From Paenirhodobacter populi (GTDB lineage Bacteria; Pseudomonadota; Alphaproteobacteria; Rhodobacterales; Rhodobacteraceae): 64,000 nucleotides of DNA. A model generated the notes under the pieces. That model was not told the DNA's origin. It worked only from the letters and a program-made list of their open reading frames with translations, and did not search any database. The stretch's first letter is position 1; each line of letters opens with the position of its first letter. The stretch spans positions 106,396 to 170,395 of the forward strand of contig NZ_SAUZ01000011.1 in NCBI RefSeq assembly GCF_004022215.1, read 5' to 3'. Positions 33,283 through 44,480 of the stretch are shown in pieces. Position numbers and translations under genes: made by a program.

Positions 33283-34767
33283 ATGACCCAACCGGCCAGC
33301 CCAGTTTTCTATTCCCATCCGTTCGACGACGACAAGCTCAAGGAAGAATGCGGCGTCTTCGGCGTCATCGGCGTGACGGATGCCGCGAACTTCGTGGCGC
33401 TCGGGCTGCATGCCCTGCAGCACCGCGGACAGGAGGCGGGCGGCATCGTCGCGCATGACCCTGCCCACGGGTTCAACTCGGCCCATCGCTTCGGCTATGT
33501 GCGCGACAATTTCACCAAGGCTTCGCTGATGGAAACGCTGCCCGGTCCCCTTGCGATCGGGCATGTTCGTTATTCGACCGCGGGCAAGAAGGCGGCGGCG
33601 ATCCGGGATGTGCAGCCCTTCTTCGGCGAGTTCTCGATGGGCGGGGCGGCCATCGCGCATAACGGCAACCTGACCAATGCGGAATCCCTGCGCCACGAAC
33701 TGATCGACCATGGCGCCATCTTCCAGTCCAGCTCGGACAGCGAATGCATCATCCACCTGATGGCGCGGTCCTATCAGAAGACCCATGCCGACCGGATCGC
33801 CGATGCGCTGCGCCGCTGCGAGGGGGCCTTTTCCGTCGTCGCCATGACCCGCAGCAAGCTGATCGGGGTTCGCGATCCCCTGGGTGTGCGGCCGCTGGTG
33901 CTGGGCCGGATCGGCGACAATGGCTATGTGCTGTCGTCCGAGACCTGCGCCCTCGACATCATCGGCGCGCATTTCGTGCGCGAGATCGAACCGGGCGAGA
34001 TGGTCGTCATCCAGGACGGCAAGGTCGACAGTTCCCGCCCCTTCCACAATGCGACGCCGCGTTTCTGCATCTTTGAACATGTGTATTTCTCGCGCCCCGA
34101 CAGCATCATCGGCGGCCGGTCGGTCTATGAAACCCGCCGCCAGATCGGCGTCGAGCTGGCGCGCGAGGCCCCGGTCGAGGCGGATCTGGTCTGCCCCGTT
34201 CCCGATTCCGGCACCCCGGCGGCGATCGGCTTCAGTCAGGAATCGGGTATCCCCTTCGCGCTCGGCATCACCCGCAACCAGTATATGGGCCGGACCTTCA
34301 TCGAGCCGACCGAGCAGATCCGCAACATGGGCGTGCGGTTGAAACTCAACGTCAACCGCTCGCTGGTGAAGGGCAAGCGGGTGATCCTCGTCGACGATTC
34401 GGTGGTGCGCGGCACCACCTCGCGCAAGATCAAGGAGATGATCCTTGAAGCCGGCGCGGCCGAGGTGCATTTCCGCATCGCCTCGCCGCCCACCGCGTGG
34501 CCGTGCTTTTACGGTGTCGATACGCCGGACCGCTCGAAGCTCCTCGCCGCGAAGATGAGCGAGGACGAGATGCGCGAATGGATCGGCGTGGACAGCCTGA
34601 AGTTCATCTCCCTCGACGGGCTTTATCGTGCGGCGGGCGAGGTGAATGGCCGCAACGACGCCTGTCCGCAATATTGCGATGCCTGTTTCTCGGGCGAATA
34701 TCCGGTGGCCCCGGCGGATCAACTGGCGCGCGGCTTCGAGATGAAGGAAATGAAGGCCGCCGAATAA
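33283..34767 (+). CDS. purF: Amidophosphoribosyltransferase
   Basis: First committed step of purine synthesis: PRPP plus glutamine to phosphoribosylamine. The 494-residue protein carries a short propeptide ending DDDKLKEE before the nucleophile Cys in ECGVFGVIG (Ntn-hydrolase glutaminase), and a phosphoribosyltransferase domain with VILVDDSVVRGTTSRK. The C-terminal Cys pattern (CPQYCDACFSGEYP) recalls the Fe-S cluster ligands of the Bacillus-type enzyme. The start ATG 33283 gives MTQPASPVF; an ATG at 33244 lacks a ribosome site. Confidence 0.95.
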   Translation: MTQPASPVFYSHPFDDDKLKEECGVFGVIGVTDAANFVALGLHALQHRGQEAGGIVAHDPAHGFNSAHRFGYVRDNFTKASLMETLPGPLAIGHVRYSTAGKKAAAIRDVQPFFGEFSMGGAAIAHNGNLTNAESLRHELIDHGAIFQSSSDSECIIHLMARSYQKTHADRIADALRRCEGAFSVVAMTRSKLIGVRDPLGVRPLVLGRIGDNGYVLSSETCALDIIGAHFVREIEPGEMVVIQDGKVDSSRPFHNATPRFCIFEHVYFSRPDSIIGGRSVYETRRQIGVELAREAPVEADLVCPVPDSGTPAAIGFSQESGIPFALGITRNQYMGRTFIEPTEQIRNMGVRLKLNVNRSLVKGKRVILVDDSVVRGTTSRKIKEMILEAGAAEVHFRIASPPTAWPCFYGVDTPDRSKLLAAKMSEDEMREWIGVDSLKFISLDGLYRAAGEVNGRNDACPQYCDACFSGEYPVAPADQLARGFEMKEMKAAE

Positions 34768-34930
34768 GCCGAGGGAAAGGCTGCGCGATTTGGCGGGACC
34801 GGCGGGACGGGATTGTTCCGTTGGTCCCGGGCGCGGAATGACTCCCTTCCGGGGATCCGTTTGTCGGGGTTTCCCTGAGCGGCTTGGAGGTCGGCGCCTC
34901 AGGACCGGCGTTGTCTATGCGTCGGCGGAG

Positions 34931-34995
34931 CAAGGGGGCGCTGCCCCCTCGGCGCAAGCGCCTCACCCCCGGGATATTTATGGAAAAACGACAGC
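34931..34995 (+). repeat. Dispersed intergenic repeat, copy 7
   Basis: Full copy: hairpin A AGGGGGC-GCT-GCCCCCT, hairpin B GGCGC-AA-GCGCC, core with tail GGAAAAACGACAGCC. It sits between the convergent purF and zapA genes and points at the zapA stop, 66 bases away. Nothing else is seen in the 293-base gap 34768-35060. Confidence 0.85.
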
Positions 34996-35060
34996 CCAGA
35001 GCACGGAGAAATCCGTTTTCAGGGCCGGAAGCGCGCCCGGATACCGGCGCGGGAATCGGA

Positions 35061-35486
35061 TCAGGGCGCCGCGTCCTCGACCCGGTCGGCCAGCGCCTCG
35101 GCATCCTCGGCGAGCTGCTCCAGCCGGTCGAGCAGATCCTCGGGCACCACCGGGACCTCGACGCGGACTTCGACCGGCACTTCGACCGTGCCCGGATTGG
35201 CCTGCGCCTCTTCCAGCAGGGTCTGTGCCTGCGCCACCTGTGCCTCGGCCTCGGCCAGTCGGGCGCGCAGATCGCGCAGCTGATCCTCCATCGCGGCGGT
35301 CTTGTCGGCGATCATCAGCCCCGCCATCAGCAGCATCCGGATATCCGGCATGCGCCCGATCTGACCGATCAGCAGGCTTGCCTCGGCGTCCAGAAGGGTG
35401 GCGGCGGTGCGCAGGAAATGTTCCTCGCCGGGCTGGCAGAACACGTCGAAATCGCGACTGCCGATGGTGATTTTCAGATCAGGCAT
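35061..35486 (-). CDS. zapA: Cell division protein ZapA
   Basis: A 141-residue FtsZ-associated protein. [33 protein letters not shown] is the ZapA head domain, followed by a long coiled coil (QLRDLRARLAEAEAQVAQAQTLLEEAQ), an acidic Val-Pro-rich stretch and a final helix. It would cross-link FtsZ filaments at mid-cell. It overlaps the end of the upstream coiled-coil gene by 8 bases; AGGAGG lies 9 bases before the start ATG 35486. The C-terminal extension is longer than in E. coli ZapA (109 residues). Confidence 0.88.
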   Translation of the reverse strand: MPDLKITIGSRDFDVFCQPGEEHFLRTAATLLDAEASLLIGQIGRMPDIRMLLMAGLMIADKTAAMEDQLRDLRARLAEAEAQVAQAQTLLEEAQANPGTVEVPVEVRVEVPVVPEDLLDRLEQLAEDAEALADRVEDAAP

Positions 35487-36063
35487 CCTTGTCGGCCTCC
35501 TGTTTCGCATGGCCCGACTTCTCATGGGCGGACAGAATCGGCGTCAGGGCGGCGATGATCTGGTCCAGCTCCGCCGCCTCGATCGCCCGGGCGGCGCGCA
35601 GGGTTTCGACTTCGGCCTGCAGGGCGCTGTTGATCAGATGCTGCGGCGCGTCGCCCGCGGCCTCGATCAGCGCGCGGTTCGCCTGCGCCAGATCAAGGTT
35701 GGCCCGTTTCAGCCGGTCGAGTTCCGCCTGCGCCGTTTCGGCCTGCTGCGCCGCCGCGACCAGCCGGCGCTCCATCGCCGACAGGGTGGTTTCCTGTTTC
35801 TCGCGCAGCGCCCGGACACGATCGGACATCTGCGCATTCGCCTGACGTTCGGCCTCCAGCTCGGCGCGCAGGCTGTGGATTTCATCGGCGGCCGCGAGCA
35901 TCGCCGCATCCGCATCCTCTCCAAGTCCGGACGGCGCCGCCGCCGCCGCGGGCGCTGCCTCCGGCGCGGGGCCGGCCGCGCGGGCCTGCAAAGCCCCGAC
36001 CTGCCGCCCGATCCGTTCGAGCGCAAAAGCGATCCGGCGTTCATATTCCGCGATGTCGGTCAT
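35479..36063 (-). CDS. Coiled-coil protein upstream of zapA
   Basis: A 194-residue, Ala/Glu/Arg-rich protein. After [22 protein letters not shown] and an Ala-Pro-rich linker (35-50), residues about 60-150 form a continuous coiled coil. No enzyme motif is visible. Its overlap with zapA and its position divergent from tkt, an arrangement I associate with Rhodobacteraceae, suggest a division-linked role; this is inferred. The start ATG 36063 has AGGGTGCCG upstream. Confidence 0.7.
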   Translation of the reverse strand: MTDIAEYERRIAFALERIGRQVGALQARAAGPAPEAAPAAAAAPSGLGEDADAAMLAAADEIHSLRAELEAERQANAQMSDRVRALREKQETTLSAMERRLVAAAQQAETAQAELDRLKRANLDLAQANRALIEAAGDAPQHLINSALQAEVETLRAARAIEAAELDQIIAALTPILSAHEKSGHAKQEADKDA

Positions 36064-36197
36064 CGGCACCCTTTCAGCTTCCTCCGCCCAATCCGGCTCC
36101 GGGGCGGGCGAATCGCGCCAAGCCCCGGCCTTCCGGCAGTTTATCGCGCAGTCCCCGGGCCGCCCACCCTTTGTCTTCAAAGACTTGGGGGTTGCGC

Positions 36198-36237
36198 TTG
36201 AACTTGCCCCGATCCCTGCTATCAGGAATGCAAGTTC
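36198..36237 (+). promoter_or_regulatory. Candidate tkt promoter with flanking inverted repeat
   Basis: TTGAAC (36198-36203) and TATCAG (36220-36225) are spaced by 16 bases and lie about 40 bases before the tkt start. GAACTTGC (36200-36207) and GCAAGTTC (36230-36237) form a perfect 8-bp inverted repeat around the -10. It may be an operator for control of transketolase. Confidence 0.4.
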
Positions 36238-36265
36238 CCGTCACCAGACCCTAGAGGAGAGGCTC

Positions 36266-38284
36266 TTGGATATCGCCACGCTCCGCGCCAATCACCCCGA
36301 TCACTGGAAACTCGCCACCGCGATCCGCGCGCTTGCCATGGATGCGGTGCAGGCGGCGAATTCCGGCCACCCCGGCATGCCGATGGGCATGGCCGACGTG
36401 GCCACGGTGCTCTATCGCAACCACCTGAAGTTCGACGCGAGCGCCCCGCACTGGGCCGACCGCGACAGGTTCATCCTGTCGGCGGGCCATGGCTCGATGC
36501 TGCTTTATGCGCTGCTCTATCTGACCGGCTACGAACAGGCGACGCTCGATCAGATCAAGTCGTTCCGGCAATGGGGCTCGCGCATGGCGGGGCACCCGGA
36601 ATACGGCCATCTGGAGGGGATCGAGACGACGACCGGCCCCCTGGGTCAGGGCATCGCCACCTCGGTCGGCATGGCGATCGCGGAAAAGTCGCTCAAAGCG
36701 CGGTTCGGCGCCAAGGTCGTGGATCACAAGATCTGGGTGATCGTCGGCGACGGCTGCCTGATGGAAGGCATCTCGCAGGAGGCGATCGGTCTGGCGGGCA
36801 AGCAGCAGCTCGACAACCTGATCGTGCTTTGGGACAACAACAACATCACCATCGACGGCCGGGTCACGGTGTCCGACATCACCGACCAGCGCAAGCGGTT
36901 CGAGGCTTCGGGCTGGACCGTGCTGGCCTGCGACGGCCATGACCCCGACGACATCGACCGCGCCCTGACCGCGGCGAAGAAGGCCAAGGGCCCGGTGATG
37001 ATCGACTGCAAGACGATCATCGGCTTCGGCGCGCCGACCAAGGCCGACAGCTATGCCGTCCACGGCTCGGCCCTTGGGGAAAAGGAACTGGCCGCGACCA
37101 AGGAAGCCTATGGCTGGCCCTATGGTCCGTTCGAGATCCCGGCCGAGATCAAGGCCGAATGGGAAGAGATCGGCGCCAGGGGCGCTGCCGCCCGCGCCGA
37201 ATGGGAAGAGCGGCTCGACGCGCTGTCCGCCGCGAAGAAGGCGGAATTCGAACGGCAGATGGATCATGTCGTGTCGAAGAAGCTCGCCACCGCGATCCGC
37301 GCCTTCAAGAAGGCGCAGTCCGAGGCCGCGCCCAAGGTCGCGACCCGCAAGGCATCCGAAATGGTGCTGGCGGCGGTGAACCCGGTCATTCCGGAAATCG
37401 TCGGCGGCTCGGCCGACCTGACCGGCTCGAACCTGACCAAGACGCCGGACATCACCGATTTCACGCCCGAGGACCGCAAGGGCCGCTATATCCGCTACGG
37501 CATCCGCGAACACGGCATGGCGGCGGCGATGAACGGGCTTTATCTGCATGGCGGCGTGCGGCCCTATGGCGGGACCTTCTTCTGCTTCACCGATTACGCG
37601 CGCGGCGCGATGCGCCTGTCGGCGCTGATGGGGGTGCCTGCGGTCTATGTCATGACGCATGACAGCATCGGTCTGGGCGAGGATGGCCCGACGCACCAGC
37701 CGGTCGAGCATCTGGCGATCTGCCGCGCGACGCCGAACACCTGGATGTTCCGCCCCGCCGACGTGATCGAAACCGCCGAGGCGTGGGAGCTGGCGCTGTC
37801 GTCGGAAAAGACGCCCTCGGTCCTCGCGCTCAGCCGGCAGAACCTGCCCACCCTGCGCAAGACCCACAGCAACGCCAACCTGACCGCCAAGGGCGCCTAT
37901 GTGATCGAGGAAGCCGCCGGCAAGCGGCAGGCGATCCTGATGGCGACCGGCTCCGAGGTGGAGATCGCGCTGAAGGCGCGCGACATCCTGCAGGCGCAGG
38001 CGATCGGCACCCGCGTCGTGTCCATGCCCTGCATGGAGCTGTTCGCCGCGCAGGACGAGGCCTACCGGCGCCGCATCCTGCCGCCGGGCGCGGTGCGCGT
38101 GGCCGTCGAGGCCGCCGTGCGCCAGCCGTGGGACCGCTGGCTTCTGGGCGAGCGCGGCAGCGAGCGCAAGGCGGGCTTCGTCGGGATGGAGGGCTTCGGC
38201 GCCTCGGCCCCGGCGGAACGGCTGTATCAGGAATTCGGCATCACGCCCGAAGCGGTGGCCCAGAAGGTCGTGAGCCTGCTTTGA
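36266..38284 (+). CDS. tkt: Transketolase
   Basis: Thiamine-diphosphate enzyme of the pentose phosphate and Calvin cycles that moves two-carbon units between sugars. The 672-residue protein has the N-terminal [28 protein letters not shown], the ThDP motif [13 protein letters not shown]...NNNITIDG, and the Pyr domain with [14 protein letters not shown] and [15 protein letters not shown]. The start is TTG 36266 behind AGAGGAGAGG; no ATG fits before conserved sequence. Its stop overlaps the start of the DMT transporter. No Calvin-cycle neighbours are present. Confidence 0.96.
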   Translation: MDIATLRANHPDHWKLATAIRALAMDAVQAANSGHPGMPMGMADVATVLYRNHLKFDASAPHWADRDRFILSAGHGSMLLYALLYLTGYEQATLDQIKSFRQWGSRMAGHPEYGHLEGIETTTGPLGQGIATSVGMAIAEKSLKARFGAKVVDHKIWVIVGDGCLMEGISQEAIGLAGKQQLDNLIVLWDNNNITIDGRVTVSDITDQRKRFEASGWTVLACDGHDPDDIDRALTAAKKAKGPVMIDCKTIIGFGAPTKADSYAVHGSALGEKELAATKEAYGWPYGPFEIPAEIKAEWEEIGARGAAARAEWEERLDALSAAKKAEFERQMDHVVSKKLATAIRAFKKAQSEAAPKVATRKASEMVLAAVNPVIPEIVGGSADLTGSNLTKTPDITDFTPEDRKGRYIRYGIREHGMAAAMNGLYLHGGVRPYGGTFFCFTDYARGAMRLSALMGVPAVYVMTHDSIGLGEDGPTHQPVEHLAICRATPNTWMFRPADVIETAEAWELALSSEKTPSVLALSRQNLPTLRKTHSNANLTAKGAYVIEEAAGKRQAILMATGSEVEIALKARDILQAQAIGTRVVSMPCMELFAAQDEAYRRRILPPGAVRVAVEAAVRQPWDRWLLGERGSERKAGFVGMEGFGASAPAERLYQEFGITPEAVAQKVVSLL

Positions 38285-39204
38285 GCCCAGTCGAGACCCA
38301 GAGCGATGCGGGGGGGCCGGCTGCGGCCCCCTCTCTCGTTGCGCCCCCCGTGCCGCCGTCGCGGCTCGGGCTGGCGGTGCTGTTGCTGCTCGGCGCGCTG
38401 GCGTTCTTCACGCTTATGGATGCCGCCGCCAAGCATCTGGGCAACAGCTATCACCCCGCCCAGCTCATCTGGGCGCGGTTCGCGATCAATCTGGCGATCG
38501 TCGGGCTGATGTATCGGGGCAGCTTCCTGCCCCTGTTCCGCACCCGCCAGCCGGGGTTGCAGCTTGCGCGCGGGGTGATGCAGGTCATCACCATCACGCT
38601 GTTCTTCATCGCGCTCCAGACCATCGGTCTGGCCGAGGCGGATGCGCTGTTCGACATCAACCCGGTGCTGATCGCGCTTGGCGCGGCGCTGTTTCTGGGC
38701 GAGCGCATCGGCCCGCGGCGGGCCGTCGCCATCGCCATTTCCTTCGTGGGCGCGATGGTCATCCTGCGGCCCGGCATGGGCGCGATGGAACTGGGCGCGG
38801 TCTTCGCCTTCGCCTCGGCCTTTTCCTATGCGGCGGGCAACCTGCTGACGCGGGCGGTGCGGTCGGATTCCATCGCCACCTCGGTGATCTGGTCGGCGGC
38901 GGTGGGCACGGTCATGGCCTCCGCCGTGCTGCCCTTCGTGTGGAAAGAGGTGGCCTTTGCCGACATGCCCTATTTCCTTGCCATCGGCGTGCTTGGCACC
39001 ATCGGGCAATTCCTTGTGATCCGCGCCTTTTCGCTGACCGAGGCATCCGTCCTTGCGCCCTTCGGCTATTTCAGCCTGCTGTTCTCGGGCTTCTGGGGCT
39101 GGCTGTTCTTCGGCCAGCTGCCGGATCGCTGGACGGTGGCCGGTGCGCTTGTGATCGTCGGCGCGGGTATTTATGTCTGGTATCGTGAACGGAAAAGCAC
39201 CTGA
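38281..39204 (+). CDS. EamA/DMT-family transporter
   Basis: A 307-residue membrane protein with ten hydrophobic segments in two EamA halves ([24 protein letters not shown] first; [20 protein letters not shown] second) and the inner-half motif [15 protein letters not shown] proteins export amino acids or other metabolites; the substrate is unknown. The likely start is TTG 38281, overlapping the tkt stop as TTGA; GTG 38350 is an alternative that trims a Pro-rich leader. The acyltransferase gene follows after 3 bases. Confidence 0.82.
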   Translation: MSPVETQSDAGGPAAAPSLVAPPVPPSRLGLAVLLLLGALAFFTLMDAAAKHLGNSYHPAQLIWARFAINLAIVGLMYRGSFLPLFRTRQPGLQLARGVMQVITITLFFIALQTIGLAEADALFDINPVLIALGAALFLGERIGPRRAVAIAISFVGAMVILRPGMGAMELGAVFAFASAFSYAAGNLLTRAVRSDSIATSVIWSAAVGTVMASAVLPFVWKEVAFADMPYFLAIGVLGTIGQFLVIRAFSLTEASVLAPFGYFSLLFSGFWGWLFFGQLPDRWTVAGALVIVGAGIYVWYRERKST

Positions 39205-39207
39205 GCG

Positions 39208-40095
39208 ATGCAGCACAATCCCCCCCCGCTACCCAGTCTGACCGACCGGATCTCCGACGCCGCCTTTCGCGCGATGATGTCGGTCGCGCGCGCCCTGCCC
39301 TATGAGCGGCGGGTGCCGATGGTGGGCTGGATCGTGTCGCGGCTGATCGCGCCCGTCGCGGGCTACCGGCGGCGGATCCGGCGCAATCTGGCGCTGACCT
39401 TTCCCGGCATGCCGCATGACAAGGTGGAACATCTGGTCCGCGCCGTGCCCGACAACATCGGCCGCATGGTGGCCGAGATCTATTCGGGCGAGGAATTCCT
39501 GCGCCGGGTGCGGGACCTGCCGCTGGAAGGCCCCGGTGCCGCCGCCCTTGAGGCCGCCCATGCCGCGAACCGCCCCGTCATCATCGCCGCCGGGCATTTC
39601 GGCAATTACGACGCATGGCGCGGGGCGCTGACCGGGCGCGGCTATCCGGTAGGCGCGATCTACCGGCCGATGGACAATGTGCTGTTCAACAACCATTACG
39701 TCGAGGCGATCTCGGCCATCGCCAAGCCGCTCTTCGCCCGCGACAAGGACCTGCGCGACATGCTGCGCTTTCTGCGTTCGGGCGGCATGGTGGCCTTCGG
39801 CTTCGACCAGTATTTCCGCAAGGGCGCACCGCTGACCTTCTTCGGCCTGCCGGCGAAGACGCCGACCTCGGCCGCGGAAATGGCGCTGAAGCTCGGCTGC
39901 GACCTGATCCCGATCTATGCGATCCGCCAGCCCGACGGGTTGTCCTTCCGCATCATCACCGAGGCGCCGGTGCCGCACACCGATGCCGACACCATGACGC
40001 AGGCGCTGAACGACCAGCTGGAGGCGCAGATCCGCGCCCATATGGACCAGTGGCTCTGGGTGCATCGGCGCTGGAAGGATGTGAAGGGCGGCTGA
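39208..40095 (+). CDS. LpxL/HtrB-family lipid A acyltransferase
   Basis: A 295-residue membrane-associated enzyme that adds a secondary acyl chain to lipid A or a related lysophospholipid. IIAAGHFGNYDAWRGAL contains the HxxxxD catalytic motif (His about 130), and MVAFGFDQYFRKGAPLTFFGLPAKTPTSAAEMALKLG is the second family block. An N-terminal amphipathic region with RRRIRRNLALTFP fits membrane attachment. It is next to the DMT transporter, with a 3-base gap. Confidence 0.9.
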   Translation: MQHNPPPLPSLTDRISDAAFRAMMSVARALPYERRVPMVGWIVSRLIAPVAGYRRRIRRNLALTFPGMPHDKVEHLVRAVPDNIGRMVAEIYSGEEFLRRVRDLPLEGPGAAALEAAHAANRPVIIAAGHFGNYDAWRGALTGRGYPVGAIYRPMDNVLFNNHYVEAISAIAKPLFARDKDLRDMLRFLRSGGMVAFGFDQYFRKGAPLTFFGLPAKTPTSAAEMALKLGCDLIPIYAIRQPDGLSFRIITEAPVPHTDADTMTQALNDQLEAQIRAHMDQWLWVHRRWKDVKGG

Positions 40096-40099
40096 GCCG

Positions 40100-41032
40100 T
40101 CAGTTCAGCCGCTCGGCCGCCAGAATCGGCCCCGGCAGCGGCGCGGATTTCCCCGGCACGGCCGATTGCACGATCACCACGGCGGGATCGTCGCCCTCGA
40201 TCTTGGCGTTGAACCGGGTGGCGGTGCGGCCGTCCCATTCGGCCACGGCATGCCACGCCGTCACCACATTCGCGTAATTCACCACCATGCCGGCATTCTC
40301 GCCGCGCAGGATTTCCACCCGGGCCGCGGGCATGTAGCGCACGATCTGCACGATCGCGCCCTGCGGCTGCGGCGGATCGGCGCTGAGTTCGATCTGATAT
40401 TGCCCGTCGCTGCCGGAAACCGAGATCGAGACGGCCTTCTGCCGCCCCTTCTCTTCCCGCACCATCATGTCGAGCGCGGTCTCGTCGCCGCCGATCAGGG
40501 ACTGCCGCCCCTCGACGATCATCTGCGGCGTGTAGATCGAGCGGCTCTTGGCGGCGCGGGCATAGCCCTTCTGGCGTTGGGTGAAGGCGGGCTGGGCAAA
40601 GGGATCCTCCCATCCGAGGTAATCCCAATAGTCCACATGCAGCGACAGCGCGATGACATCGGGCCGCGCGGCGAAGCGGGCGAACATCTCATCCGCCGGC
40701 GGGCAGGAGGAACAGCCCTGCGAGGTGAACAGTTCCACCACCACCGGACCACGCGCGGGCCGCGCCTTGCGGCTGGCGACAAGCGGCATCGCGCCGCTGC
40801 CGGTCACCGCCCCCACCGATCCCGACAGCGCCTTGTCCAGCGCGTGGTTCAGATGTTCGATCAGCGACTGACCGGTCATTTCCCCGGCCGGCGGGACGGC
40901 GGGCTGTTCGACAGGCACGACGCTCGGCGCGGACAGATCCTGCGCCGTGGCGGGTTGCCATATCCCCGGCAAAAGGCCGAAAACCAGCCATCCCCCGACA
41001 GTGGCGCCGATGATCGCGCAAACCCGTGTCAT
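40100..41032 (-). CDS. DUF1223 thioredoxin-fold secreted protein
   Basis: A 310-residue exported protein. The signal or anchor is VCAIIGATVGGWLVFGLLPGIW. VVELFTSQGCSSCPPADEMFARFA at about 100-125 is the DUF1223 signature with a CxxC thioredoxin-like site, followed by HVDYWDYLGWEDPFA and TPQMIVEGRQSLIGGD. Function is unknown; a periplasmic redox role is plausible. The start ATG 41032 has AGAGGCGGA upstream; ATG 41047 is possible. It is convergent with the acyltransferase and divergent from acnA. Confidence 0.88.
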   Translation of the reverse strand: MTRVCAIIGATVGGWLVFGLLPGIWQPATAQDLSAPSVVPVEQPAVPPAGEMTGQSLIEHLNHALDKALSGSVGAVTGSGAMPLVASRKARPARGPVVVELFTSQGCSSCPPADEMFARFAARPDVIALSLHVDYWDYLGWEDPFAQPAFTQRQKGYARAAKSRSIYTPQMIVEGRQSLIGGDETALDMMVREEKGRQKAVSISVSGSDGQYQIELSADPPQPQGAIVQIVRYMPAARVEILRGENAGMVVNYANVVTAWHAVAEWDGRTATRFNAKIEGDDPAVVIVQSAVPGKSAPLPGPILAAERLN

Positions 41033-41100
41033 TCCGCCTCTCTCCATTGCGTTTCCTACCTAAGACGGCGGCGGGGGCTTTGCCAATCAAGGTTTTGCGA

Positions 41101-41281
41101 TTTTTCCGGCATCCGGGCATAGCTGCAACGCCTGCATTTTTCCGCCCCTGCAAGTCACCCGATGTGCCGATGCCGGAATTTTTCCGGGATTTTCCCGTAA
41201 TTTGGGCCGAAACCCCGTCCCGCCCCGCCGCCGGACGAGGACCGGAGGGATTTCGGTGTGCAACGGTATACAAATTTTCCG
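41101..41281. repeat. Spaced ATTTTTCCG repeats in the acnA upstream region
   Basis: ATTTTTCCG occurs at 41101-41109, 41137-41145 and 41178-41186, with near copies ATTTTCCCG (41189-41197) and AATTTTCCG (41273-41281). All are in the same orientation, in the 323-base gap between the DUF1223 gene and acnA. A protein-binding array is possible; no known site was recognised. A GGTATAC block lies at 41265-41271. Confidence 0.4.
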
Positions 41282-41355
41282 TGTCCCCCTTGATCGACTC
41301 CGCGCTATCATGCATGACACTCGCAGCGACACCCATTCAGCCAGGGGAGGCCAAC

Positions 41356-44109
<2,754 letters not shown>

Positions 44110-44130
44110 TCGGGTCTACGGACATGTCAG

Positions 44131-44157
44131 ACGCCCGGCCTGCGCCGGGCGTTTTTC
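44131..44157 (+). terminator. Rho-independent terminator of acnA
   Basis: A perfect 9-bp stem ACGCCCGGC / GCCGGGCGT with loop CTGC is followed by TTTTTCTTT, 21 bases after the acnA stop. Confidence 0.85.
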
Positions 44158-44192
44158 TTTGGGATATCGGCGGTCCCGCTCTTGTCTGAGCG

Positions 44193-44246
44193 CCGGGGGC
44201 TGTCTGCCCCCGGACCCCCGAGGATATTTTTGGAAAAACGACGGCA
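44193..44246 (+). repeat. Dispersed intergenic repeat, copy 8 (diverged)
   Basis: Hairpin A is CCGGGGGC-TGTCT-GCCCCCGG; hairpin B is missing; the core is changed to ACCCCCGAGGATATTTTTGG with tail GGAAAAACGACGGC. It lies in the 371-base gap 44110-44480 after the acnA terminator. The remaining 44247-44480 holds no gene or clear signal. Confidence 0.75.
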
Positions 44247-44480
44247 ACAGCGGTCCCTAGCGTGATGCCTCAAGGATTGAGGTGTTCAAGGCGGGGCGGC
44301 CTTCGGCGGAGGGGTGGCCGAGCGGCATACCTGCCCCGGCCGTGGATGCGGTCGATACGGCAAGCCAAGGGGGTGCCGCGCCTGTCGCAGCGAAATGCTC
44401 CGTCTCTGCGGGCGACGGAAAACCGACGGCGCATCGCTACGGGCCATGACGGCATGTCCCGAGCGGAAGGATAGAATCCC

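Noticed and set aside
30946..34722. 1258-residue minus-strand ORF opposite radA, cvpA and purF
   Set aside because: Antisense shadow running through repeats and three well-identified genes.
41026..41355. In-frame N-terminal extension of acnA
   Set aside because: The residues are unlike aconitase, the DNA carries promoter-like and repeat sequences, and a strong ribosome site sits before ATG 41356.
44308..44325. GGAGGGGTGGCCGAGCGG, identical in form to the 5' end of a tRNA-Ser
   Set aside because: GCCG and CGGC would leave a D-loop of only two bases, no matching acceptor strand or TPsiC arm follows, and no anticodon arm forms. Treated as chance or a very short remnant.
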